This document shows positions 43,481-53,925 of a stretch of 64,000 nt of DNA, piece after piece. The stretch covers positions 248,001 through 312,000 of the forward strand of contig NW_026705396.1 of NCBI RefSeq assembly GCF_029867415.1, in the 5' to 3' direction. The position numbers and the translations under genes are program-made. This stretch comes from Vicia villosa (taxonomy: Eukaryota; Streptophyta; Magnoliopsida; Fabales; Fabaceae). Under the pieces are notes generated by a model. That model worked only from the letters and a program-made list of their open reading frames with translations, was not told the DNA's origin and searched no databases. The number at the start of each line of letters is the position of its first letter. Positions within the stretch are counted from its first letter, which is position 1.

Positions 43481-44742
43481 ATGAATCTCCTTTCTCATAA
43501 CACCAGAGGAGGTGGCATCAATGCTAAAAGGAAGAGAATTAGTTATCTTATTCAGTCTGGAAACGTTAGTTTGTGTTTTATTTAGGAATCGAAACTTGTT
43601 TCTGTTGATGACTCTCTGGCTTGGTCTATTTGGGGAAATAAGGAGGTGGAGTGGATAACATCAAATTCAAGAGGATCTTCAGGAGATATGATTTTATCGT
43701 GGAAAAAGAATTTTCTTACTCTAAAGTTCAGTTTTATTGGCAATGGTTATGTTGGTATTAACGTTGAGTGGAAAGGAGGGACGTATAATTTTGTTAACAT
43801 TTATGCTCCGTGTAATGCGGGTTTGAGAAGAATTTTATGGAGAAATTTGTTAAGTTGTAAACAAAACATCAATAATGGAGAATGGTGTCTAGAAGGTGAT
43901 TTTAATGAGGTTTGTTTTAAGGAGGAAAGGTTGGGTGTAGGGTCTCAGCACAATTATAGGGACATGGATCGGTTTAAAAGTTTTATTGAAGATATGGATT
44001 TAGTGGATATTCTGTGCGTATGGGGGTTCACTTGGTATAAGGGGAATGGTTCAACCATGAGTAGGCTCGACATATTCTTACTGTCAAGTCAACTTATCTC
44101 TGAGTGGAAAGTTATTGACCAAAGGGTGGGAAATAGAGACATTTTTTACCATTGTCCAATATGGCTTAAATCAGGAAAGATGGGGCTGAAGCCGTTTAGA
44201 CTCAATAACGCTTGGTTCAAACACGAAGATTTCAAGCCTTTTATCGAAGAAGAGTGGTCGAAGATCAACGTTGTTGGTAGAGGAGATTTCTTATTGTTTG
44301 AGAAGTTGAAATGTTTGAAAAATAGAATTAGAGAGTGGAATCATCAAACTTTTGGCTGGATCGACTGAAAGGTAACACAGCAGGTAAAATTATTGATTGA
44401 TTTGGATAGCATGTTGGTGGATAATCATGGTGGTGATATCAAAGAGATTGTGAATAACAAAAGTAGCATGATGGGCAATATTTGGGATTCTCTAAACTTA
44501 AAGGAGACTATGTTACAATTAAAGTCGAGAGAACTTTGGTTGGCCGATGGTGATAAAAATACATGTTTTTTTCACCATGCTATGAAGGAGAGAAATAGGA
44601 GGAACGTTATATCCACGGTCGAAGGGGAAAACGGAATAGTTGAAGGGGTGGAAGAGGTAAAGGAAGTTGTGATGAATCATTTCATGGTTTCTTCAAGGAA
44701 CCCAAGTTGCATAGACCGGTTCCTGAAGGGCTAGTGTTTAAA
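43481..44742 (+). pseudogene. LINE endonuclease domain and linker
   Basis: The frame opens with MNLLSHNTRGGG, the N-terminal Asn motif of plant LINE apurinic-like endonucleases, and continues with ESKLVSVDDSLAWSIWG, NVEWKGGTYNFVNIYAPC, WCLEGDFNEVCF (the GDFN catalytic motif) and GFTWYKGNGSTMSRLDIFL (SRLDRFL-like). A canonical HCP..L is seen as YHCPIWL. Stops occur at 43588 (TAG for an expected Gln) and 44366 (TGA for an expected Trp), after which SRELWLADGDKNTCFFH, the conserved segment before RT, follows. The enzyme would nick target DNA to prime reverse transcription. Confidence 0.88.
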
Positions 44743-44749
44743 AGGTTAA

Positions 44750-46090
44750 GTGATAAAAATAGGTGATGGATCTAGAGACCTTTCTTAGAAGAGGAAGTGA
44801 AGGAGGCTATTTGTTCGTGTGACGGTAATAAAAGTAGTGGTCCTGATGGCTATTCTATTGATTTCTTCAAACAAAATTGGGATATCCTAAAGGTTGACAT
44901 TTTGAGATTTGTGATGGATTTCTATTCGAAGGCCAAATTATCCAAATGTTGTACTTCTTTTTTTCTAATCGTTATTCCTAAGATCCTCAACCCTCAACAC
45001 CTATCGGAGTGTATGCCTATTTGTTTAGTGGGAAGCTTGTACAAGGTATTATCCAAGATTTTGGAAGCTAGGCTTAGAAAGGTGATATGAAGTTTAATTT
45101 TGGGCAATCAATCGGCTTTCATTTCGGGAAGAAATATTACGGATAGAATCCTATTAGTTAACGAAGTTATGGATTTGGTAAAAAGAGTAAAGAAGAGTTG
45201 CATGTTGTTGAATGTAGATTTCGAGAAAGCTTATGATTGAGTGAGTTGGAATTTTCTAAGATTCTTGTTTTCAAAGATGGGGTTCAGAGGTAGGTGTATT
45301 AAATGGATGGATGGATGGATGTGCGTTCACTAGCTCGATGTCTGTGATTGTTAATGGTAGTACAACTAGGAATTTTAAGGTGGAAAGGAGTTTGCGTTAG
45401 CGTGATCCCCTTTCACCTTTCCTTTTTGTGATGGTAATGGAGGTACTTTCAGGGCTTATGAACAAAGCAGTAAGCAGTGGACTTAGGGGATTTAGTTTCA
45501 ATGAAGTAATTGCAATTAACATATTGCAATTTACAGACGACACAATATTGATAGTGTGGATGGTAGTTGCGAGAATCTATAGAGTTTGAAAGCCATTTTA
45601 AGGGGATTTGAATTAATGTCGGGCTTGAGAGTGAACTTCCATAAAAGCAAGCCGTATGGGATTCATGTAAGGGATTGGCTTATGGAAGCGGCATCTACTT
45701 TCCTATCGTGTAATGTTGGTAAACTTTCGTTCAAGTTCCTTGGGGATAAAGTTGGGGATAGTCCAAGGAGAATATCAATGTGGAGTGATTTGATAAAGTA
45801 TATGAAGAGCAAGCTGGTTGTTTGGAAAGGAAAGAATCTTTCTATTGCGGGTCGGGTTATCTTAATAAATTCGGTTTTAAATGCCATTCCCATTTATTCT
45901 CTATCTTTTTACAAGGCTCCCTCAAAAGTATTGCTAGAGTTTCGTCGTATCCAAAGTAATTATTTGTGGCGAGGTTGCGAAAATAAGAGAACGATACATT
46001 GGGTGAAATGGTTAGATGTGTGTAAGCCTCTCAATCAAGGTAGTCTTGGCATAAAAGACGTAGAAGTGTTAGAACATTGCTCTTCTTAAT
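44750..46090 (+). pseudogene. LINE reverse transcriptase, many nonsense codons
   Basis: Motifs in order: SCDGNKSSGPDGYSIDFFKQ, PICLVGSLYKVLSKILEARL, NQSAFISGRNITDRILLVNE, VDFEKAYD followed by TGA for Trp (45238), SLR followed by TAG for Gln (about 45399) then RDPLSPFLFVMVMEVLSGL, the catalytic QFTDDTILI (consensus FADDT), SGLRVNFHKSK and SIAGRVILINSVLNAIPIYS. Several frameshifts lie between 45090 and 45590. The active-site Asp pair is still readable but the protein is broken. Confidence 0.88.
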
Positions 46091-46528
46091 AAGTGGAAAT
46101 GGAGATTATTAAGGGATCAAGATGCGATGTGGAATAAAATTCTAAGGAGTATATACAGGAATTTTGAGGTTAAAGTGATGATTGGAGACAATAGCATTCT
46201 TAATAGTCGAGATTCCATTTGGTGGCGCGATATAGTTACAGCTGATAGTTTTGTAGCTTCTGGACATAATTTCACTTCTATTGTCCGGTGCAACACTAAT
46301 AATGGCGAAGGAACGGCATTTTGGCATTCCATGTGGATGATTAAGCAGTCTTTGAAGGAGGCTTTCCCAGAAGTTTACGAGCTAACAATTTGCAAAGATT
46401 GTAGTGTCGCTGATGCTGGCCATTGGCACGAAGATAACTGGTCGTTGAACTTTTTGGAGCTGGTGAATTATGCAGAAAATGGCGACAGTGAAGTTTGTGT
46501 TGAGTTTGTTAATTTATTGGAGGATTGA
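46091..46528 (+). pseudogene. LINE ORF2 linker
   Basis: The frame 46127-46528 contains GDNSILNSRDSIWWRDI and GEGTAFWHSMW, typical of the segment between RT and the C-terminal zinc-binding domain of plant LINEs (G.G....FW.D.W). It stops where the inserted element begins and the coding resumes at 47117. Confidence 0.8.
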
Positions 46529-47110
46529 AGTTTGACTCGTTTTGACTAGGTAAAATCGAAACGTAAAATCGTTGAGTTTACCTATTTGCTACAATACATT
46601 TGAAATTTGAAATAAAACCTTGCTATTAACTTATTTTCTAAACCCAACATCAGAAACTGAAATAAGTCTGTCTATGTTTATGCACGAAATAAGGTTATTT
46701 GAAGAGAATAAACTTTAATATTTCTTTTGGTTCTACAATACATTTGAAATTTTAAATAAAACTTTGCTATTAACCTATTTGCTAAACCCAATATCAGAAA
46801 CTGAAATAAGTCTGTCTATGTTCATGCATAAAATAAGGTTATTTAAAGTGAATAAAATATTAAAGTGGGAGAAATTTTATTGGGCTGGGATTTTTAAAAT
46901 TTCAAGAAAAAAAGAGAGGTAAAATCAAGTTAAAGAGTAAAATCCAACGATTTTACACGAGTTTACAGATTTTAGAGCGATTTAAATCGTGTAAAATCGT
47001 TACAGTATACGATTTTACTTAAAAACGATTTTACCTGCGATTTAACATCAAATGCCGACCTAGAAACGTAAAATCTAGGAGTTTAGGTTTTAAATCGAGA
47101 TTTTAACAAC
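46529..47110. mobile_element. Small non-autonomous insertion inside the LINE
   Basis: About 580 bp without LINE homology, between two LINE coding blocks. It is rich in GTAAAATCG/CGATTTTAC words near both ends, with an inverted-repeat character, and contains two copies of an approximately 130-bp segment (46581-46711 and 46728-46858). The end TTTTAACAACCTT resembles hAT-type MITEs, but exact ends and duplication could not be fixed. Confidence 0.5.
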
Positions 47111-47116
47111 CTTGGG

Positions 47117-47734
47117 TTGGACAATATGAATAAAGATGAGTATTTGTGGCTGAAAGAGGAAGATGGTAGATTTTCTATCAAATCTTGCACCAACATGCTA
47201 CTTGAAACTTCGGCCCAGACTCGGTCAGTAGAGGTTCAGAAGGTGTTAAACAACCTTTGGGCTATAAAATCTCCTTCAAAAGTTTCAATTTTTGCATGGA
47301 GGCTTATTCTCAATCGGATTCCCACCAAGGACCAGCTTTTGAAACACGAAATTTCAGCGGTAAGTAGCTATTTATCTTGTGTTTTCTGTCGTAATTTGGA
47401 TGAATCAATCGAATACCTGTTTGGTAATTGCACGATAGCGGATAGTATTTGGAACAAGGTTGTGAACTGGCTAGGCATTCATTTGTTGATGACTAAAGAA
47501 GAATTTGTGGAGTTCTTCACTTACTTTAGTAAGGTGGAAAGCAAGTCTAAGAAGACAATTGTAGCCATTGCATGGTTAGTGATGATATGGAGCATTTGGC
47601 TTATGCGTAATGCTATCATTTTTAAAGGAGGAAGCTTTAATTTTGATGATTGTATGTCGACAATTATCTATAGATCGTGGTGTTGGTTGGGTCTAATATG
47701 TAAAATCCCCGATGGTTGTAATTTCTTGACTTAG
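47117..47734 (+). pseudogene. LINE C-terminal zinc-binding RT domain (zf-RVT)
   Basis: The 205-residue frame contains GRFSIKSCTNMLL, LWAIKSPSKVSIFAWRLILN, RIPTKDQLLKHEI, CVFCRNLDESIEYLFGNC and IWNKVVNWLGI, the zf-RVT signature with the C..C...E...H/LF..C pattern; the usual HLF is YLF. It then runs to WLMRNAIIFKGG. It is in place for the end of the LINE. The first Met is not a true start. Confidence 0.88.
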
Positions 47735-47845
47735 AATACTCTACCACTCCTTTATTTTAGAGAGTAGAGGTTTTTCATTTGTAATTTTCGAACAGAGTAT
47801 CCCTTATACTCCTATTAATCGATAACATTGCCTATTAAAAAAAAT

Positions 47846-50089
47846 GAACATGAGAGAAATGGTGGAAGAAAATCCAAATTTAAGTGAATGACATTTCTTA
47901 ATTTTATTCGGAACATATATCAATTTTAAACATGGCAATTGGCAAGAGACAAGAGTGACTAAAGAAACCAAAAACGACCGACATATACACAATTTTAGAC
48001 AATAATTGTTTTGTTTTTGACAATATACTTATATATTTATAATACTAAGTTAATGATTAATTGTATCACATATTGATTCTTGGGCGGTTTTAAGGCCCGG
48101 CTACCCTGGCAACTGCCTAGGCTCTGGCCCAATTATCTTTTGAAATCAGAAGTAAAACAAAAATAAAATGGGCAAATTATATGTTAAAAAAGGGCAAATT
48201 ATACGTAAAAGAAGAGGATTTGGAACATGATATTGGAACATGAAGCTCTATTCTTGCTGATATGATGTACTTGAAAATATCTATCTTTTATTTGTTTATT
48301 TGATTTGATGTGTGTTGTTGATTCATTATGCTGAGAAATTAACCTTGTACCGCAAGTATCTACAAGAAAGGATAACGTACGTGTTGCATTTAGGTGATAG
48401 AGGTGACGCTATTCTTTTGATCAGACCCATATAATACCACATCTTTAACTTCAAAAGGATTAGCATGTTTAGGAATGAATAATACGCTCGATTCTACAAG
48501 AAGAATAATATAAAAGAGTGGAAGAGCCCCCTTTAAATCGGTGTATCGGCATATTTCTCCAAGAAAGGGAGAAGAACGAAGTGAACAGATACAAGATACA
48601 ACACCGTCGAGACTTCAGAACAAGACAACACCAACACCGTCGACACTTCGGAACGCGACAACGCCGATGCCGCCGAGAATTGCTCCGCAGCATCACCATA
48701 GACTCGCCGTCGAAACTCCCTCTCTTTCGGCCACAGCTCCGCTCCGTCATCGATGATTGAGGCCCGCTCTTCCTATCTCTTTCGGGTTTTTACGTTTAGT
48801 TTTCCTCTGTTTGAACAAGAAATTATGCCTATCATGTTTGTTCTGCTTATTTTTCTGTGAAATTTGAGTTACAAAATTGTGAAATTTGGTTATAATGGTA
48901 TGCACACAAAGTGTTTGATCAATTGACTGTATATTATACTACTCATAATATTGTTAAATTTCAAATCATTACTCATTGATTTGATTATCGTGCACAAGAC
49001 TAATTTCTCTACCACCATTTTCATGACTGAGACTTTTATATAATCTACACCATAAGAAAGCATCAATGAAAAATTACATGTTTCTAGATGTTGTCAACAT
49101 GTTTTTAGATGTTGTTGGATTTTTTAAGTCTATATTTCTATAACGACCATGAAAAGTCACAATTTCTAATATCATATTTTCAATAATACACTTTGGTGTT
49201 GCTTCTGTCATATGAATAATTCAAGTTTAAGAATGATAACAAAATATTACTATAATGTATATGTGGTATAAAAATTAATTTATAATGTCTTTTTTGTTGG
49301 CACAACATTAATTCTTTAGAAATTAATTCAGTTAATCTTTTTGATACATAAATCAATCATTGGTTTGAAAGGATGTTTTTATTATATGGATAGTTTTTTA
49401 CAATAGGTTTTACTCTAAATGTATAAATTATGTAATTTTTTATATATAAATCAATCGTTGGTTGATTTGCGGTTTCTATAATTTTGCCCAGACTTTATAA
49501 TTTTTCTGGCTCCGTCACTGTGTTGATTGCACTAATATAAACGCTTTAATATTTGTACCCAAAGAATCAAGAAAACGCGTTCTTTGATCATAAAATATCG
49601 GTCAATATTTTTTAATGGTATTTATTTAAAATATATCATCAGTTTTAATTTTTATATAACAGGATATAAAATAGTACACACAAGAGTATCACAACATGTT
49701 TAAGTGAGTCTTATACGTATCAGTAATTTATTTTATATTTTTTCAACATTATTTTTCAAAAATACACAATCCCTATCATAGTTCCTTAACATATTTTTTT
49801 AAATGAATCTCATCAAAAATTATATCTTATTATCACGAAATTTATTTCTACAAATATTTTACTAATTCCAAATATAATTAAAATTTTTAAAATCTTAAAA
49901 ATTTATAAAAACATGATAATTTAAAGCTTAAAATATCCCTCGTATTAAAGACACCTATTGTTTTTGTTAACATTCAATATATAAAAAATCTTGTTAGGGT
50001 ACAAGTTAAGTAATATAAAAAAGAAAATTTATTATTGAATAATATAATATTTTGAATTTTAAAATAATTTTTTTTACAATTAGTTCTTA
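47846..50089. other. AT-rich intergenic region
   Basis: I recognise no gene here. A GC-rich block at 48560-48770 has overlapping frames of 71-93 residues on both strands with no motif; CCGTCGACACTTCGGAACG-like words repeat. The remainder is AT-rich. A possible transposon end (CTGGCTCCGTCACTG, about 49508-49522) has no partner. Confidence 0.5.
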
Positions 50090-50172
50090 ACTTATGCCAT
50101 AAGTTATAAGTTAGCATTAATCATAAATTAATGATACCAATTGTGGATTTCCAAGTCTATAAATAAATAATG
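50090..50172 (+). promoter_or_regulatory. PMEI-2 promoter, cut off from its gene by the MULE
   Basis: The sequence from ATAAATTAATGATACC to CTATAAATAAATAATG is nearly identical to the stretch directly upstream of PMEI-3 (59880-59932). In PMEI-3 this TATA region is about 50 bp from the ATG. Here the MULE starts 10 bp downstream, leaving the PMEI-2 ATG 7.8 kb away. The TATA box is CTATAAATAA at about 50157-50166. Confidence 0.88.
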
Positions 50173-50181
50173 CCACCCTCA

Positions 50182-50440
50182 GAATTTTTTTTTTTTGAAT
50201 ATCCAGATTTTTAAAAAAAATTTCAAAAATAACAAGTTTTTTAAAAAAATTCCCAAAATGTCATTTTTTTAAAAAAATACCACGTTGTCGCCAGGGGGTG
50301 GCGACAACACTCCTTTTACAAAGAAATCGCCATTGGGCCTGGCGACTATGTGCAAGTGCTTGGTGTTGTCGCCACCCCCCGGCGACAACACCCCCCCTTA
50401 TTTTTTTTTTCAATTTTTTTTATATTATTTTTTTAGCTTT
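50182..50440 (+). repeat. Left terminal inverted repeat of the MULE
   Basis: It begins GAATTTTTTTTTTTTGAATA and includes two GTTGTCGCC...GGCGACAAC palindromes (50284-50308 and 50365-50389). It matches the reverse complement of 57103-57906 once the hAT-like MITE is removed. Confidence 0.92.
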
Positions 50441-50568
50441 TTTTTTAGTTTGGAAAAATAATATCAATAAATTAAAAATTACCAAATACATTAGCCATTA
50501 ATCATAATTAAAAAAGTACATTAAAATTAAAAACAACACAAAATACATTAACGATAATAATAAAATTC

Positions 50569-52952
50569 CTATTGAGCGCCACGTGGACCATGATACGATC
50601 CGCAATCAGGTTGTCTAGTAAGTCGTGTAGAAGGGTCACGAGTTGGTAGTACTCCCCTATTCCTGCAACGCCCCCCTCTATTTGGTTCATCTTGTGTTTG
50701 AGTCGACGGCCCCTCAATGCATTCCGGGTCTACAAAATCTGTGAGCCTTCCTTGACCTCTAGAATTCCCGCTATAGGAAAGGCGGGTGCCCGCGGCGCCG
50801 TCAAAGCTTTGTCTAGGTGGGTTGAAATTTCTCCTAGTGGGTGCGGCCTCGAAGTTTAGTCTTTGGAAGTTGGTGGTGGATTCGGTTTGGTTAAAATAGA
50901 TTGGTTGTGGTGGTGTATTGAAGTTCAATGGTTGGTTGGGGTATTGTGATGTTGGTTGGTCGAATGTGTTGTATGGCGGGTATTCTTCTTGTATGCCTAT
51001 GTCGGGGGTAAGTGGTGGTGATCTGGAAGAGCTCCCCACATGGAGTTCTTGGAAGTGTGATCTGTAAGAGCTCCCCACATGGAGTTCTTGGAAGTGTAGG
51101 TGGTGGGGTTGAGTTTGTGGTTGAGTTTGGAATGGTTGTTGGTGGTGGTATTGTTGGGATTGTTGTTGTTGTTGTTGGTAAATAGGTGTTTGTTGGTTTA
51201 TTGGTTGTTGGTGGTAATTTTGTTGTTGTTGTTGTTGTGGTGGGTAATTTTGTTGTTGGAAATTTGGTGGTGGTTGATGATGTTGGAAATATGGTGGTGG
51301 TTGTTCTTGCTGAAAATTTTGTTGTTGTTGTTGTTATTGTTGTTGGAAAATATGTGGTTGTTGTTGTTGTCCTCCAAAATATGGTTGTTATGCTCGCGGG
51401 TCTGCCAAATAGAAAGGGGCAGACACAATCATTTCGGGATTTGTGATAGATCTGTACCAGTTGACATATTCAGCCGTTGGTTTCATTTCTTCCGGCGCCA
51501 CAGGAAATTGTAGAACAGTGGTGGAACGACGAGCCCATATTGTACGCTGCTCTTTAGCAAACGTCTTCCAATTTTCTACGTACCACTGTTCGCTAACCTT
51601 CGCCAGATGCCAACGTCCCAAAGAGTCAGGCTCAGGGGGGTCAGGGATACCTTGATGCATGCCGAATTGGAGCTTCACACGGTCACTTTGGTGCATCTCC
51701 ACAGTGGTGAACTGTATGATGGGTGGTTTTGCCGTCCAAACAGCCGCCTCTTTAGGGTCGGGTACGTGGTCCAGTCCCAAGTACGGTCTCCAAATAAACT
51801 GCAACGAAAAAAATATTAATTTCAAATTATAAAGATAGTTTATTTTACAAATATATTTAGAAGATGGAAATTTTTAGTGGTATTACATCTTGGGGTCGAA
51901 GTCGATCCAATAGTTGGCGGTAAAAAATGATTTTGTTTACAGGCGTATTGGTGTAATCCAACCCGGTTGCATTAAACCTAAACACATTCAAAAATAAAAA
52001 TCAATATAGTTACAATTAATAATAGAAAAAAATGCACTAATTAAAATAAGATCATTAAGTTACCTTGACGCGTAAGGGAAGACGTAAATGTGCGGATTTT
52101 CAGGGGCTAATACCGGCATTCTCCACCATCCCCATGTTTGTAGCAAGAATGCACATCCATTAAATGTACAACTATCCCTTTTTGCACATTTGCACAAGGA
52201 GCTATAGAGGTATCCCAACACCGCCGAACCCCAATTATACGTCTTAATGGCATCAATGTCCTCAAGTAGACACAAGTACATAAAATTAACACTATTCCCC
52301 GTGCCTTCGGGAAATAGAAACCTACCAAATAACAACATAATATACATTCTAGTTTTTTGTAGTTTACTTTCTTCACTAGAAAATTGATTCAACTGAAGGC
52401 CTTCATAAGCTTGTTGAAGGCCAGCAAGCTTTATACCTTGGCCCCTACCTCTTTGTCGCCCCTCACCCTCTATTAAATCTACACCCAACAATTCGAGGCA
52501 TAGAGTGTTTGGTTGTTGGACATTTCCAAACACAGCTTTTCCATTTGCGTTGAGACCCAATAACATGTACACGTCCTCTAGAGTGACGGTACATTCACCC
52601 ATTGGAAGGTGAAAAGTATGAGTCTCAGGCCTCCAGCGCTCACACAATGCTAATATAAACTTAGTATCGATTGAGGTACGTATTAAGTTCATTACCTTCC
52701 CAAACCCCGCACGGTCAACATAAGGCACAATTCAAGGGTCGGGAGCATTCATCGGTCCCGCACGGGTCCTAAATCTCGTGAAATCCTATAAAAAACGATG
52801 AACCATAAGTATTTGAATGTTTGAAATTAGTAAATTTAATTTAAAAAATTAAGTGTTTAGACCATAAATAAATTGAATTTACTCAAACTTACATAATCGG
52901 TGATGTTTGCAATGGCTCCTCGATGCTCTTGACCCATTGTTAGGAGAGACAT
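50569..52952 (-). pseudogene. Plant mobile domain (PMD) protein gene of the MULE, four exons
   Basis: A spliced frame of 701 codons can be traced: exon 1 52893-52952 (MSLLTMGQEHRGAIANITDY), exon 2 52064-52785, exon 3 51887-51977, exon 4 50569-51798. Donors are GTAAGT, GTAACT, GTAATA; acceptors are ATAG, TTAG, GCAG, and phases match throughout. Exon 2 holds the PMD core (CERWRPETHTFHLP, GECTVTLEDVYMLLGL, WGWWRMPVLAP), exon 3-4 FIWRPYLGLDH and WARRSTTVLQFP. A Gln/Asn-rich and then Pro/Ser/Gly-rich tail follows. PMD (PF10536) occurs in Arabidopsis MAIN/MAIL1 and in transposons; its role in MULEs is unknown. Three stops (TGA in exon 2; two TAA in the Gln-rich tract) are each one C-to-T change from Arg/Gln. 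A CTATAAATAGG TATA box lies about 90 bp upstream. Confidence 0.85.
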
Positions 52953-53040
52953 GTTTGTTGATGATGAAAACTAGTTGTTCTGATGAAAGTTGCTCTGATG
53001 AAAGTTGTTTGGTGATGAAGAAAATGAACAAGTTTGGGAA

Positions 53041-53051
53041 CCTATTTATAG
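53041..53051 (-). promoter_or_regulatory. TATA box of the MULE PMD gene
   Basis: The minus strand reads CTATAAATAGG about 90 bp before ATG 52952, a consensus plant TATA box supporting that ATG as the real start. Confidence 0.65.
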
Positions 53052-53132
53052 CCAAACGAAACACAATTAAACCACATAAATAAATGTGACAAGACAAGTG
53101 CATGCAACGGTTGAACACTTAACTCGAAGCAA

Positions 53133-53280
53133 GTCGCCACCCCCATTGGCGACAACTCTTAAAAATCAATGTTGTCGCCACTCCCACTGGCGACAACTCT
53201 TAAAAATCTATGTTGTCGCCACCCTCATTGGCGACAACTCTTAAAAATCAATGTTGTCGCCACCCCCATTGGCGACCGCC
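53133..53280. repeat. Four 41-bp repeats with GTTGTCGCC/GGCGACAAC palindromes
   Basis: GTCGCCAC starts at 53133, 53174, 53215 and 53256, spaced exactly 41 bp; each unit reads GTCGCCACCCCCATTGGCGA then CAACTCTTAAAAATCAATGT. The same inverted motif is found in both terminal repeats. The array lies between the divergent PMD and transposase genes, about 80 bp upstream of the PMD TATA box, and is a candidate transposase-binding or promoter region. Confidence 0.92.
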
Positions 53281-53289
53281 ATAAATGCA

Positions 53290-53815
53290 TAGGTGTGTAA
53301 GAGATTCCCTAGCCTGCATGCATGCTTGTGTAAGAGGTGGGGACGAGATTCCATTGTGGCATGCATTAGTCTTGTCATGTTTGATTCTTGCATGTATTAT
53401 TGCATGTATTCTTGCATGCATCCTTGTGTAAGAGGTGGGCAAGAGATTCTATTGTGGCATGCATTAGTCTTGTCATGTTTGATTCTGTCATGTATTATTG
53501 CATGTATTCTTGCATGCATCCTTGTGTAAGAGGTGGGCACGAGATTCTATTGTGGAATGCATTAGTCTTGTCATGTTTGATTCTTGCATGTATTATTGCA
53601 TGTATTCTTGCATGCATGCTTGTGTAAGAGGTGGGGACGAGATTCCATTGTGGCATGCATTAGTCTTGTCATGTTTGATTCTTGCATGTATTATTGCATG
53701 TATTCTTGCATGCATCCTTGTGTAAGAGGTGGGTACGAGATTCTATTGAGGCATGCATTAGTCTTATCATGTTTGATTCTTGCATTATTGCATGTATTCT
53801 TGCATGTATTATATG
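53290..53815 (+). repeat. 98-bp tandem array (five units) upstream of the transposase
   Basis: TAAGAGGTGG starts at 53331, 53430, 53527, 53625 and 53723, a period of 97-99 bp. Each unit contains two or more CATGCA (RY-type) motifs plus TTAGTCTTGTCATGTTTGAT. It ends about 110 bp before the transposase ATG. The array stays open in one frame fused to the transposase, but the cysteine-rich translation is an artefact. Confidence 0.92.
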
Positions 53816-53866
53816 AACCACTTCACAAATTTTTTACAACACATTTCTCCCAAACATTTTTTCGTT

Positions 53867-53876
53867 CACATATAAA
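53867..53876 (+). promoter_or_regulatory. Possible TATA box of the MULE transposase
   Basis: CATATAAACT lies about 50-60 bp before ATG 53926, downstream of the 98-bp array. Confidence 0.4.
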
Positions 53877-53925
53877 CTTCACAAACATTTCTCCCAGATA
53901 TTTCTCACAAATACCTATTAAAGTT

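Larger units (their letters stand above)
43433..47845 (+). mobile_element. Degenerate L1-type LINE (ORF2)
   Basis: On the plus strand: an endonuclease (43481-44740), an RT (44750-46090), a degenerate linker (46127-46528), a non-LINE insertion (about 46529-47110), and a C-terminal zinc-binding RT domain (47117-47734). It ends in a short A-run (47837-47844). ORF1 is missing or reduced to a few codons, so the copy is 5'-truncated or cut by the LTR ending at 43432. Numerous stops show it is dead. Confidence 0.88.

Noticed and set aside
48469..48760. Arg-rich ORFs on both strands
   Set aside because: Three overlapping frames are open in a GC-rich block with no motif or promoter context; cannot be supported as a gene.
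49508..49522. hAT transposon end CTGGCTCCGTCACTG
   Set aside because: No inverted partner or 8-bp duplication could be found on the left.
51100..51513. Plus-strand Leu/Val-rich membrane-like ORFs
   Set aside because: They are antisense shadows of the Gln-rich tract in exon 4 of the PMD gene.
53292..53925. Cys-rich N-terminal extension of the MULE transposase and related small ORFs
   Set aside because: They are translations of the 98-bp tandem array; the transposase has a natural start at 53926 after a promoter-like segment.
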